Origin: Streptomyces malaysiensis subsp. samsunensis
GTDB taxonomy: Bacteria; Actinomycetota; Actinomycetes; Streptomycetales; Streptomycetaceae
Reading direction: 5' to 3'
DNA: 64,000 nucleotides
Assembly (NCBI RefSeq): GCF_024519315.1
Contig: NZ_JANIIC010000044.1
Span: forward strand, 32,722 to 96,721
Shown: piece by piece, positions 8,994 to 17,447 of the stretch
Numbering within the stretch: the stretch's first letter is position 1
Layout: each line of letters opens with the position of its first letter
Program-made: the position numbers and the translations under genes
The notes under the pieces: model-generated
What the model saw: only the letters and a program-made list of their open reading frames with translations
What the model was told of the DNA's origin: nothing
Databases searched by the model: none

Positions 8994-9761
8994 TCATTCC
9001 ATGACACGTGGTCCGAGTCGCGAGACGATTTCGTCCCAGTAGCCGGGCAGGCCCTTCCAGGGGGCATCGGCGCAGGTCCGGCCCTCCGGATGGGCCGTAC
9101 GGTCGGTGAAGTAGACCGTGCCCGCGCCCTGCCAGCGTGCGATCCTCAGCGCCTCCTCCAGATGGCGGCGGGGGACGCCATGCACCTGGTGGCAGAACCG
9201 TTCGGGCGGATACCCCGCCGTCCACTCGGCCACCTGGGACCAACGGTAGTCGGCCCAGGCGCCCCGGAACGTCACCAGCTGATCGGCGAGCTCCATATAG
9301 CCCTCATGCGGGTGGATGCCCTGGCCGAGCACCAGATGGGCCCCGTCCAGCAGCGCCCGCAGCGTGGCCACCGTACGGCGGACCTCCGGCAGACCGGGGC
9401 GGTCCACCGGGCAGCGCTCCAGACAGAAGCCGTCCACCTGGTACCACTCCAGGAAGTGGCTCGCGTCACTGATCACCTCGCCGAAGGGGCGGGTGCCGCA
9501 GCGCAGGTCGAGATGGCCCAGCACCCGTACGCCCGTGGCGCGCAGCTTCGCGGCCGCCGTAAGGCAGTGCGGATCCCTGCGCGAGCCGGGGCCACGCGCG
9601 ACAGTGAGGACCGCCCAGTGCAGGGGCGCGCCGGGGCGGCTCAGCTCGGCCCACTCGGTGGGCGCGACCAGGGGGTGGGCATAGCCGGGCACCCCGAAGC
9701 CCAGCCGGGCGGCGGTGGCCGGGACCTCGTGTGAGCGGTCCGCCGGGATCAGATGCGACAT
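8994..9761 (-). CDS. Spherulin-4 family protein (GH114/GH135-type TIM barrel)
   Basis: A 255-residue protein of the spherulin-4 family, whose fungal and bacterial members hydrolyse galactosamine-containing polysaccharides. The typical line-up is visible: GVRVLGHLDLRCGTR (strand with Asp), a YQVDGFCLERCP segment, LVLGQGIHP, CHQVHGVP and a C-terminal VYFTD followed by LPGYWDEI. At the site where family members usually have FFDE, this protein reads CLER, so the expected catalytic Asp-Glu pair is changed. No signal peptide is visible, so it may act in the cytoplasm. Its ATG overlaps the end of the upstream epimerase gene by 13 bases, implying translational coupling and a shared task. Confidence 0.78.
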   Translation of the reverse strand: MSHLIPADRSHEVPATAARLGFGVPGYAHPLVAPTEWAELSRPGAPLHWAVLTVARGPGSRRDPHCLTAAAKLRATGVRVLGHLDLRCGTRPFGEVISDASHFLEWYQVDGFCLERCPVDRPGLPEVRRTVATLRALLDGAHLVLGQGIHPHEGYMELADQLVTFRGAWADYRWSQVAEWTAGYPPERFCHQVHGVPRRHLEEALRIARWQGAGTVYFTDRTAHPEGRTCADAPWKGLPGYWDEIVSRLGPRVME

Positions 9762-10816
9762 GCCGCCTCCATCCAGATGTCGGCGAGCGACTCCTCCAGC
9801 GGAATCCTGGAGCGCCAGCCGAGCCGGTCGCGGGCGGTGCGCACATCGGCCTGCTGCCAGCTGCCGCAGCCGTCCGGATACGGGTAGGTGGTCGCGCTGC
9901 CCGCGCCTCCCGGGCCGCCGCCGTGCTCGCCGGCCGCCTGGGGGTGGGCGGGCGCATGGCCGTGGGCGGTGGCGTGGCCGTGGGCCGCGCCATGGGGGTG
10001 GGCGGGCGCCGGGACATGCACGCCGGCGGCCGCGACGTGATGCGGTCCCCCGCGCCCCGGCGGGCCGTCGATCTCGTGCAGGGCGCCGCCGAAGCCCGCG
10101 ACCCTGGCGAGCACGGAGGCCGCCTCGCGCAGTCGTACGGCGCGGCCGCTGCCGATGTTGACCACGCCCTGCGCGGCCGACAGCGAGGCCGCGTGGACCG
10201 CCCGTGCCACGTCCCGTACGTCCACGAAGTCGCGCTGCACCCCGAGGCCGCTCAGCTTGAGCTCGCTCTCCCCGGACTGCATCGCGCGCCGCATCGCCTC
10301 CGCGAGCCGCCCCAGCGGCGAACCGGCCGGAGTGCCGGGCCCCACGGGCGAGAAGACCCGCAGCACCACCGCGTCCAGCCCGGAGCCCAGCACCAGCTCG
10401 GTCGCGGCGAGCTTGCTCACGCCGTACGGGCCGCCGGGGCGCGGCACGGCGTCCTCGGCGGTCGACGAGCCGGGCTGCGAGGGCCCGTACTCGGAGGAGC
10501 AGCCGATCTGGACGAGGCGGGCGCCGCAGCCGCTGCGGCGCAGCGACTCGCAGACGGTCGCCACGGCGACGGTGTTGTGCCGGGTGAGCTCGCGCGCCCC
10601 GCCACGGGTCGCCCCGGCGCAGTTGATCACGACGCCGGGGTGGACCGCGTTGAGGAAGCGGGTCAGCGCGCCGGGGCTGCCGTTGGAGAGGTCGAACCGT
10701 ACATCCGCGTCGTCGCCGCGGCCGAGCGCGGTGAGCTGGACGGCGGGGTCGGCGAGCAGGTGTTCGGCGACATAGCGGCCGAGAAATCCGCCGGATCCGA
10801 GCAACAGGACTCTCAT
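9749..10816 (-). CDS. NAD-dependent epimerase/dehydratase (extended SDR)
   Basis: A 355-residue extended short-chain dehydrogenase. The start MRVLLLGSGGFLGRYVAEHL carries the GxxGxxG dinucleotide loop. SSEYG and YGVSK supply the catalytic Ser/Tyr/Lys, and VQRDFVDVRDVARA is the typical substrate-side motif of nucleotide-sugar 4-epimerases. A GGGGAGG ribosome binding site precedes ATG 10816. Near residues 272-300 there is an odd His/Ala/Pro/Gly-rich insert (PAHPHGAAHGHATAHGHAP) that is not part of the fold. It belongs to a minus-strand operon with a glycosyltransferase, a membrane protein and a spherulin-4 protein, so it probably makes or modifies a nucleotide sugar for that pathway; the substrate cannot be read from the sequence. 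Confidence 0.85.
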   Translation of the reverse strand: MRVLLLGSGGFLGRYVAEHLLADPAVQLTALGRGDDADVRFDLSNGSPGALTRFLNAVHPGVVINCAGATRGGARELTRHNTVAVATVCESLRRSGCGARLVQIGCSSEYGPSQPGSSTAEDAVPRPGGPYGVSKLAATELVLGSGLDAVVLRVFSPVGPGTPAGSPLGRLAEAMRRAMQSGESELKLSGLGVQRDFVDVRDVARAVHAASLSAAQGVVNIGSGRAVRLREAASVLARVAGFGGALHEIDGPPGRGGPHHVAAAGVHVPAPAHPHGAAHGHATAHGHAPAHPQAAGEHGGGPGGAGSATTYPYPDGCGSWQQADVRTARDRLGWRSRIPLEESLADIWMEAACRI

Positions 10817-10937
10817 CGGCCGCGCCTCCCCGTACCGGCGCGCTGATCGGTCATGTCGCAGCTCATGTGGTTGCTCCTCGGACTCATTGAGGGGAATGGA
10901 AGGGAAGGGACGGGGGGTGGCGGGTTCGGTGGGCGCC

Positions 10938-12284
10938 TTACGGGGCGCGGTTCGGAGCGGTGCGAGTGATACGGGTGGCACTGACGGTGCGAGTGGTGCG
11001 CGCACCGGGGGCGCCATGGGCGGAGGCCCGGCACAGGACGCCGAACGCGTGGATCAGCAGCGCGAGCGCGGCGGCGCCACAGGCGGCCACCGGGACGGCG
11101 GCCGCGCCCTGGGCGGCGGTCAGCCGTGCCACGGGCGCGCCGAGCGGCGCGGCGCCCGGCAGCCGGGCGGCCGCGGCCATCGCCAGGGCCGCGGCCTGGA
11201 CCGCGCAGGCCACGGCGACACCGCTGAGCGCGGCCCGGCGGAAGCCGTGGACGGCGAGCAGCCGGGCGAGGAGCAGCAGCCCGCAGAGCGCCACGACGGC
11301 CGCCTCGGCCGTCGACAGGGGCGCGGCGGCGGGAGGCGATCCGGGCACCGTGAGCCGGGCGGCGGGCACCAGGGCCGCCAGCCCGCACAGGTAGGCCGTC
11401 ACCACGCCCGCGAACAGCGGGCGCACCCCCGCCGCGAACTCATCGAGGCCACGGCCGGCCGCCAGCCTGCGGCGCGCCCTTACGGCGAACCAGCGGGCGC
11501 ACCACGCGGCGGGCGCGACGGCCAGGGCGAGGAGGACGGCGGCCTCGGCCGCGGGCGCCGCTTCGTAGGGACGGCGTCCGTCCAGGAGCCCGGTGAGCAG
11601 CCAGTCCCCGGCGGCGGCGTAGCCGAGCAGCCAGCACGTGCACAGGGCGTGCGCGATACGGCCGCCGCGTCCGCTCCCATGGACGCGCAGGGGGCCGCGG
11701 CGCAGGCACAGCCACAGGGCGATGACCGTCAGGAGGGCGCCGCCCGCGCCCACGGCGAGGCCGATGGCGGCGTCCTTACCGACGTTACCGACGGCATCGA
11801 CATGGGGCACGGCGAAGGCGGTCGCCACGCACAGGGCGCCCGGCAGCAGCCACAACGCCCCGAGAACCATGCGCACGCCCAGCGCGCGCCCCGGCGCGGG
11901 GGCGGCCGGGGGCTCGGGCTCCTCGGCGCGCTCCACCCGGGCGTACAGCTCCTCGGCGAGCGAGAAGACATCGCGGTGCCGGAAGCGCGCGGCGGTGCGG
12001 TCCGTCACACCGTGGGCCTCCAGCCCGGCGGCGATCTCCAGTGGATCGACCGCGCGGGCGCACAGGTCGTGGTGCCGGTGCATCAGCGCCCGCACCGGAT
12101 CGGCGGGCCCCCGCCGGCCCTTCCCGGCGCCGGTGCGCGGTGACGCCTCGTCCGGCCGCCGGGAGACCGGCACCCGGGCCCCGGAAAGGGCGCCGGAAAG
12201 AGCGCCGGACAGGGCCCCGGGGCCGCGATCGGAATCGGAGGAGGCCGGGTCGAACGGGCCGTTCCACCGGGGAGGCGTGGTCAC
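10938..12284 (-). CDS. Multi-spanning integral membrane protein of a polysaccharide-like operon
   Basis: A 448-residue protein starting at GTG 12284, with AAGGAGGG eight bases upstream. The first 130 residues are hydrophilic: a Ser/Gly-rich stretch with repeated ALSG units, then a helical segment (DPLEIAAGLEAHGVTDRTAA, FRHRDVFSLAEELYARV). The remainder is about ten hydrophobic helices rich in Ala/Leu with short basic loops such as ARWFAVRARRRLAAGRG. I do not recognise the family. Position between a glycosyltransferase and an epimerase gene suggests it exports, polymerises or anchors a sugar polymer, but that is inferred only from context. Confidence 0.7.
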   Translation of the reverse strand: MTTPPRWNGPFDPASSDSDRGPGALSGALSGALSGARVPVSRRPDEASPRTGAGKGRRGPADPVRALMHRHHDLCARAVDPLEIAAGLEAHGVTDRTAARFRHRDVFSLAEELYARVERAEEPEPPAAPAPGRALGVRMVLGALWLLPGALCVATAFAVPHVDAVGNVGKDAAIGLAVGAGGALLTVIALWLCLRRGPLRVHGSGRGGRIAHALCTCWLLGYAAAGDWLLTGLLDGRRPYEAAPAAEAAVLLALAVAPAAWCARWFAVRARRRLAAGRGLDEFAAGVRPLFAGVVTAYLCGLAALVPAARLTVPGSPPAAAPLSTAEAAVVALCGLLLLARLLAVHGFRRAALSGVAVACAVQAAALAMAAAARLPGAAPLGAPVARLTAAQGAAAVPVAACGAAALALLIHAFGVLCRASAHGAPGARTTRTVSATRITRTAPNRAP

Positions 12285-12321
12285 TGGTGGACCCTCCTTG
12301 CTGCGGGCCTCGTTGAGAGGG

Positions 12322-14139
12322 TCATGCGGACTCCTCGGACGGCCGCGGGCCCACGCCCAGCGGCTCGGGCGGCGGTGGGGTGGCCCAGGTGGGGGTGTGC
12401 TCGGGGGCGGGGCGGGCGGCGGGCGGGCCGGGCAGCCAGTGGCCGAAGCCGTCGCCATCGCGGCCCGCGGTCCAGCGCCCCGGCACATGGGCCTCGGCGG
12501 GGCGGGCGAACGGCAGCGGCCCGCCGCCCGCACCGACCTCCTCGCGCCGCACCGGGCAGTGCGACATCAGCTCGAGATAGATACCGCGGAAGGCCGCGAC
12601 GTTCTGCTCGACGGTGAACAGCTCCAGCGCACGGGCGCGCGCGGCGGCGCCCAGGCGCGCACAGCGCTCGGCGTCGCTCAGCAACGCCAAGCACGCATCC
12701 GCGAGCGCCCGGGGGTTGCGCGGGGGCACCACGAGTCCGGTGCCGCCGATGACCTCGCACACCGCGCCCACGTCCGTGGACACCGTGGCCCGTCCGCAGA
12801 ACATCGCCTCGACCAGCCCGACCGGAAAGCCCTCGACCACGCTGGACAGCACCACGACACCGCCCGCCCCATAGGCGTCGGCCAGGGTCGGCACCTCGGG
12901 GTCGCCGAGCCGCTCGAAGGAGACCGGGTTGTCACCGGTGGAGTGGGCGTCCGCGGCCTCGTCGGGGAAGAGATGGTCGGCCAGCGCCCGGCAGTGGGCC
13001 GGATAGCCGTCGGCCTCCGGGTCGTCACCGCGCCGGGTCTCGATGATCCTCAGCCGTGCGTCCGGCTGCCACCTGCGCACCTCGGCAAAGGCGTGCAGCA
13101 GGGCGATGACGTCCTTGGGGGGCTCGATCCGGCCCACCCACACCAGCGTCCGGTCGTCGCCGGGCTGGGCCGCGCCCCGCTCGCCGACCTCGGCGAAGCG
13201 GGCGGCGTCCATGCCCGGGTAGACGGTGCGCAGCCGCTCCCGCTCGGCGCCGCACCGCTCCTGCCAGCGGCGCGTATGGGTGTTGCCGGGGGTGATCAGA
13301 TCCGCGCGGGCGTACGCCTCGGCGGCCAGCAGGCCGTGGAACGCGGCCAGCAGGGTCCGTACCGGCCCGGGGAGCGGCCGCCCGCCCGCCGCACCGGCCG
13401 CGCCCGCCAGATAGCACTCGCGCAGCCGTACGCCGTACTCGGTGAGCAGCAGCGGGGTGCCGAAGCGGCGCTTGGCCAGCAGTCCGGGGAGCACGGCCGC
13501 GCCACCGGTGGCGGCGTGGCACAGATCCACCCCGGACAGCCCCGGGTCGCCGCCGGCCCCGTCGCCGTACCAGTCGAGCGACAGCGGGCGCAGGGCGCGC
13601 TCCAGCGCCTCGGTGACGGTCAGCAGATCGGCGGCCCGCGCCCGCTGGGCGCCGTGCGGCGCGCCCAGGGTGCGGCACGCCCGCTCCAGCGTCCTTACGG
13701 CGTCCTCGGAGCGGAGCGCGGCGGACAGCCCGCCGTACTCCCCCGCCAGATCGGCGAGGCCGTGGAGAGCATTGGCGAAACGGTCCGCCTGGACCGTGGT
13801 GCGTCCGGGCGCACAGGAGCCATGGGGCGCGCCGGAACCGTAAGGCGCGCTGATCGCCGCGGCCAGCTCCCCGAAGTGCTCGGCGAACCGCCGCCGCTGC
13901 CGCCGGCCGCCCCGCCCGCCCGGCCGGCGCTCCGGCTCCCCCCACAGCGGCGCGGTGCGCACCCAGCCGACGTTGCGCGGCAGATCGCCCCAGCCCCCGG
14001 CCTCCTGGCCGGGGTCGCGGCCGAGCGCGTACACCTCGAACTCATGCTGGGCGAGCCCGCGCACCAGCCGGTCGCACCACACCCGAGCATCACCCGTCGC
14101 ATACGGATACCCACCCTCCGTGAGCAGTCCCACGCGCAT
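12322..14139 (-). CDS. GT4-family glycosyltransferase with PelF-like (DUF3492-type) N-terminus
   Basis: A 605-residue glycosyltransferase, first gene of the operon. The N-terminus, VGLLTEGGYPYATGDARVWC, resembles the DUF3492 start of PelF-type enzymes. The central Rossmann region contains LVWVGRIEPPKDVIALLHAF, and the donor-binding end has VVEGFPVGLVEAMFCGR with the EX7E-type glutamates, then STDVGAVCEVIGGTGLVVP. These are signs of a GT-B retaining enzyme using a nucleotide sugar. The last 60 residues are Pro/Gly-rich. The ATG at 14139 follows a GGGGG stretch. The next operon gene starts 37 bases after the stop, so they are co-transcribed. Product identity is unknown. Confidence 0.85.
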   Translation of the reverse strand: MRVGLLTEGGYPYATGDARVWCDRLVRGLAQHEFEVYALGRDPGQEAGGWGDLPRNVGWVRTAPLWGEPERRPGGRGGRRQRRRFAEHFGELAAAISAPYGSGAPHGSCAPGRTTVQADRFANALHGLADLAGEYGGLSAALRSEDAVRTLERACRTLGAPHGAQRARAADLLTVTEALERALRPLSLDWYGDGAGGDPGLSGVDLCHAATGGAAVLPGLLAKRRFGTPLLLTEYGVRLRECYLAGAAGAAGGRPLPGPVRTLLAAFHGLLAAEAYARADLITPGNTHTRRWQERCGAERERLRTVYPGMDAARFAEVGERGAAQPGDDRTLVWVGRIEPPKDVIALLHAFAEVRRWQPDARLRIIETRRGDDPEADGYPAHCRALADHLFPDEAADAHSTGDNPVSFERLGDPEVPTLADAYGAGGVVVLSSVVEGFPVGLVEAMFCGRATVSTDVGAVCEVIGGTGLVVPPRNPRALADACLALLSDAERCARLGAAARARALELFTVEQNVAAFRGIYLELMSHCPVRREEVGAGGGPLPFARPAEAHVPGRWTAGRDGDGFGHWLPGPPAARPAPEHTPTWATPPPPEPLGVGPRPSEESA

Positions 14140-14346
14140 GAGCGCACCCCCGATCTCCCAAGCGGGCCGTTGCTCCTGCCGCCGTCACCGGCGGCGGCCG
14201 CCGCCGTCAGGCAGCGGGAGCACGTTATGCGCGCAGGGCCATGGTGCGACGGACGGTTGTCCGTGGCACCACCGGAAGGGGTGAACGCACGTGACCTATC
14301 GGGAATTCAGGCGTTGCGAGGCGCTATACGGGCCGGAGCGCGGCCG

Positions 14347-15843
14347 TCAGCCCTTGGGGAACGGCCAGGCGTTGGGGCGGCAGGTGGCGCCGTCCGTCGA
14401 CAGGAACTTGGTCTGCTGCATCATCACCGGTGCGAGCGCGCCCTGTTGGGAGCAGATCTCGTGGTTGTGGCCGAGACGGTGGCCGACCTCGTGGTTGATG
14501 AGCATCTGACGGTACGAGTGCATCTTGTCGTCGCCGAAGGTCTTGGCGCCCTGTGCCCACCGATAGGCGTTGATCATGACGCGCTCGGTCGACGCCGAGT
14601 CGCAGGAGACGTTGTCCTCGGTGGTGTCGAGGCCGGACTTGGCGCACCACGTCGCCGTGGTCCCGGGGCTCGCGAGCGTGATGACGAAGTCCGCATGCCC
14701 GGACGAGACCCGCTCGAAGGTGCGAACGCCGCCGTGGCCCCAACTGCGGTCGTCGTTGAGCGTCTTGTGCACGGCCTCGGCGAACAGCTCGCCGTCGAGC
14801 GGCAGGTCCTTCTCCACATCGACGCGGTAGCGCAGCAGCTGGCCCCGGCCGGGGGCCTTGTCGTGCCCGCCGACGGTCCGGAAGGCGCCGGATCCGCGCA
14901 GCTTGGCGTCGAGCGGATACAGGGCCGCCATCTTCGCGTCGTAGGTGACGGGCGCCGGGGAGCCCGCCGGGCGGGCCGGCGCGCGGCCGTCGTCGGCGCG
15001 GGACGCGGTATCGCCACCGCTCTCCGAGCCGCCCCGGGACTGCGTCTTACCGCCGCTCTGCGGTCCGCTCGCGACCTGTCCGGCCACCACGACGGCCAGC
15101 ACGGTGGTCACGGCCGCGGCGGCGACACCGGTGAACGTGCGCCCCTTACCGCCCTTGGCCGCACCGCGCGCTCCCTTGCCCGAGGGCTCACTCCCGTCGT
15201 CGTCCGGCCCACTGCCTCCGTCGCCGCCCGAGCCGCCGCCGATCCCGCCGGAGGGGCCGGCCGCCGTCCGCGTACGGCGCTGCGGGGGGACTCCGCCCGG
15301 CGCCCCCGCGGCGAACACGTCGTCGCCGTCGCAGTCCAGGGCGTCGAAGGTGTCGAACGCCTCGATGTACTCCTTGCGCGGACCGGGCATCAGACCGGCC
15401 GCGCCGCCCGTGCCGCCCGTGGTCGGGCGCTGCGGCGGGTTCATGGTGCGCATGCCGTAAGGGGGCCGCGGCGGACCGCCCGGCCCCACGGGGCCTCTGG
15501 GACCGCCGGGACCGGCGCCGCGGCCGCCGACCGCGCCCCAGCCGCCGCCCGCCTCGCGCTGCTCGGGGTGGTCGCCTCTGGTGCGCGCCACGGGCCCGCC
15601 CGCTCCGTACGGCAGTCTGGGCACGCCCTGCGGCGGCGTCACTCCGGGGTCGGGGGCTCCCTGCCCCGGTACGCCGCGCCGACGGCGCCCCGTACCCGGT
15701 CCGTCCTCGTCGGCCATGGGGGGCGCGCCGGGTGCGATGTGCTCGACGAACTCGGGGCCCGGGCCGTGTCCTTGACCGGAGCCCGCCGCGACGGACCGGC
15801 GATCCCGGCCCTCCTGGCTGCCACGTGCGCTGTGTTTACCCAC
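14347..15843 (-). CDS. DUF3152 family membrane-anchored zincin-like protein
   Basis: A 498-residue protein. Residues 1-250 are a disordered Gly/Pro/Arg-rich cytoplasmic part, one membrane helix follows (TFTGVAAAAVTTVLAVVVAG), and the extracellular domain (about 320-498) matches DUF3152. That domain carries HEVGHRLGHNH at 451-461, an exact HExxHxxGxxH metzincin zinc site, followed by PVMMQQ, a plausible Met-turn, and several cysteines. A secreted-side metallopeptidase is therefore likely, with target unknown. GTG 15843 is preferred because GGGAGCGG precedes it; it overlaps the end of the upstream hydrolase gene by eight bases. The mycobacterial counterpart, from memory, is Rv3207c. Confidence 0.82.
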   Translation of the reverse strand: MGKHSARGSQEGRDRRSVAAGSGQGHGPGPEFVEHIAPGAPPMADEDGPGTGRRRRGVPGQGAPDPGVTPPQGVPRLPYGAGGPVARTRGDHPEQREAGGGWGAVGGRGAGPGGPRGPVGPGGPPRPPYGMRTMNPPQRPTTGGTGGAAGLMPGPRKEYIEAFDTFDALDCDGDDVFAAGAPGGVPPQRRTRTAAGPSGGIGGGSGGDGGSGPDDDGSEPSGKGARGAAKGGKGRTFTGVAAAAVTTVLAVVVAGQVASGPQSGGKTQSRGGSESGGDTASRADDGRAPARPAGSPAPVTYDAKMAALYPLDAKLRGSGAFRTVGGHDKAPGRGQLLRYRVDVEKDLPLDGELFAEAVHKTLNDDRSWGHGGVRTFERVSSGHADFVITLASPGTTATWCAKSGLDTTEDNVSCDSASTERVMINAYRWAQGAKTFGDDKMHSYRQMLINHEVGHRLGHNHEICSQQGALAPVMMQQTKFLSTDGATCRPNAWPFPKG

Positions 15844-16870
15844 GCGCCGCACCGCTCCCGTCCACGCCGGACACCGGTGCGGCCCCCCACGCCTCCCGGC
15901 TCTCCCGGTCATCTCGTTCGTCAACGTCATCGAGCAGCTCGCGCATCCCGCGCGCCACTGTTTCCGGATACTCCATCATCGCGACGTGCCCGGCGTCCAA
16001 CAGTGTCAACAGGCGCGAGTCGCGGAAGGTTGCGTTCGCCCGCCGCGCCATCCTGAACGACACCAGCTGGTCCCGGCCGCCGTAGACGAGCAGGGTCGGG
16101 GCGAGCACCCGCTCGGCCTGACGCCACAGGGAGTGCTGACCGCCCAGGGTGTAGGAGTCGACGACACCGCGTGCCGAGCGGCTGAGCGCGTCCCAGAAGT
16201 ACGGGAGGGCGAGCCGGCGCTCGAACTCCTCGACCGCGTAGGCGAAGTCCTCCTGGCTGACCAGGGACGGATTGCCGAAGGTGAGCAGCATCACCTCGCG
16301 GGTGCGCCGCTCCGCGTCCCAGTCCCTGGTCATGCGGGTGAACAGCCGGGTCACCCCGGGCACCGCGAGCAGACCGGTCGGCACCGCGCTGCGCTGCGGG
16401 CGCAGCTCGGGCAGCGCGGGCGAGACGAGCGTGAGGGTGCGCACCAGATCGGGCCGCACCGCCGCGACGCGCGTGCTGATCGAGCCGCCCATCGAATTGC
16501 CGACCAGATGGACGGGCCCGCGGTCCCGCGCGTCGAGGTAGCGGATCACGGCGCGGGCATGGCCGGTGATGGAGTAGTCGCCGTCGTCCGGCGGCGGGGA
16601 GTCGCCGAAGCCGGGGAGGTCGAGCGCCTCGCCCTCCACCCGGTCGGCGAGCAGCTCCATCAGCGCCGACCAGTTCTGCGAGGAGCCGCCGAGACCGTGG
16701 ACGAAGAGCGCGGGCGGCAGTCCGGAGGCGGACGGCGGACGGCAGCGCACGGTCATCGTGAGCCCCGGAAGGGAGGCGGTCCGCAGCTTCTCGCCCGCTC
16801 CGACCCGCACGGGCCTCGCGGGCGGGACCGCCGCGACGATGCGGGCTTCCGGCGGCTCGGTCGAAGACAT
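15836..16870 (-). CDS. Alpha/beta hydrolase
   Basis: A 344-residue alpha/beta-hydrolase without signal peptide. The oxyanion motif is HGLGGSSQNW, the nucleophile elbow GNSMGG, the acid in YGGRDQLV and the base in DAGHVAMMEYP, so the triad is intact. Substrate is unknown; esterase, lipase or haloperoxidase-like activities are possible. A -10 box TAACAT ends six bases before the ATG, which predicts a leaderless transcript. The gene is translationally coupled to the DUF3152 gene behind it. In mycobacteria a lipase-type hydrolase (lipV) sits in the same neighbourhood, though I cannot confirm orthology. Confidence 0.85.
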   Translation of the reverse strand: MSSTEPPEARIVAAVPPARPVRVGAGEKLRTASLPGLTMTVRCRPPSASGLPPALFVHGLGGSSQNWSALMELLADRVEGEALDLPGFGDSPPPDDGDYSITGHARAVIRYLDARDRGPVHLVGNSMGGSISTRVAAVRPDLVRTLTLVSPALPELRPQRSAVPTGLLAVPGVTRLFTRMTRDWDAERRTREVMLLTFGNPSLVSQEDFAYAVEEFERRLALPYFWDALSRSARGVVDSYTLGGQHSLWRQAERVLAPTLLVYGGRDQLVSFRMARRANATFRDSRLLTLLDAGHVAMMEYPETVARGMRELLDDVDERDDRESREAWGAAPVSGVDGSGAARG

Positions 16871-16876
16871 GCGGCA

Positions 16877-16882
16877 ATGTTA
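16877..16882 (-). promoter_or_regulatory. -10 box TAACAT, likely leaderless start
   Basis: On the minus strand TAACAT is followed by exactly six bases and then the ATG of the alpha/beta hydrolase gene, which has no ribosome binding site. Confidence 0.5.
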
Positions 16883-17078
16883 CGAGACGATCACGCGCAC
16901 GACCGTGTGTTCGCGCTCACAGACCACGTAGCGTCCGAAAGTGACCTCTCCTAGGCTCGTAAGTCACAGGGGCGATCACCTTGCCACTGGGCAGCCGCCA
17001 CGGGGTAGCCGTCAGGGGGAAGCCACCACTGGCGAGCCGCCGGTGCGAAGCGCCACAGGGAACAAGGAAGGGGAGTAC

Positions 17079-17309
17079 ATGTCCATCGACCCATCCGACC
17101 CCGACACCTTCGAGGACTCCGTCGAGAACAGCGACGAGACGACCGTGTACGACGTCGAGGCGCCCGAGGCGGACGCCGTCGAGCAGCATCTCGAGGTGCG
17201 CCACCGCCGCGACGAACGGCCCAGGGCGGACGAGCTCGCGGAAGCCAACGAGGCCGACCGGGCGGAACAGGCCCGGGTCGTCGAGGAGAACGAGGAGGAC
17301 TACCGGTGA
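17079..17309 (+). CDS. Small acidic protein of unknown function
   Basis: A 76-residue, very acidic protein (many Glu/Asp, no Cys, no hydrophobic core), for example SIDPSDPDTFEDSVEN and RVVEENEEDYR. It is probably largely disordered or helical. The start ATG 17079 follows a strong AAGGAAGGGGAG ribosome binding site, and the coding bias is normal. I do not recognise a family. It is transcribed from the gap behind the divergent alpha/beta-hydrolase gene and stands ahead of the TetR gene in the same direction. Confidence 0.7.
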   Translation: MSIDPSDPDTFEDSVENSDETTVYDVEAPEADAVEQHLEVRHRRDERPRADELAEANEADRAEQARVVEENEEDYR

Positions 17310-17447
17310 CCAGCGTCATTTGTGGCCTTTTCATAGTGTCCGGTCCGTGAAATTCTCCGCACGAACAGCGCGCCGCACTGTTACCCAAAAGTACGATGGC
17401 GGACGCGATGGACATCGTGCACAGGGATTCATTCATTGGGAGGCGGC

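Noticed and set aside
11638..16056. Plus-strand open frame of 1472 codons
   Set aside because: It lies opposite the glycosyltransferase, membrane protein and DUF3152 genes, all of which have clear motifs; the frame is a composition artefact.
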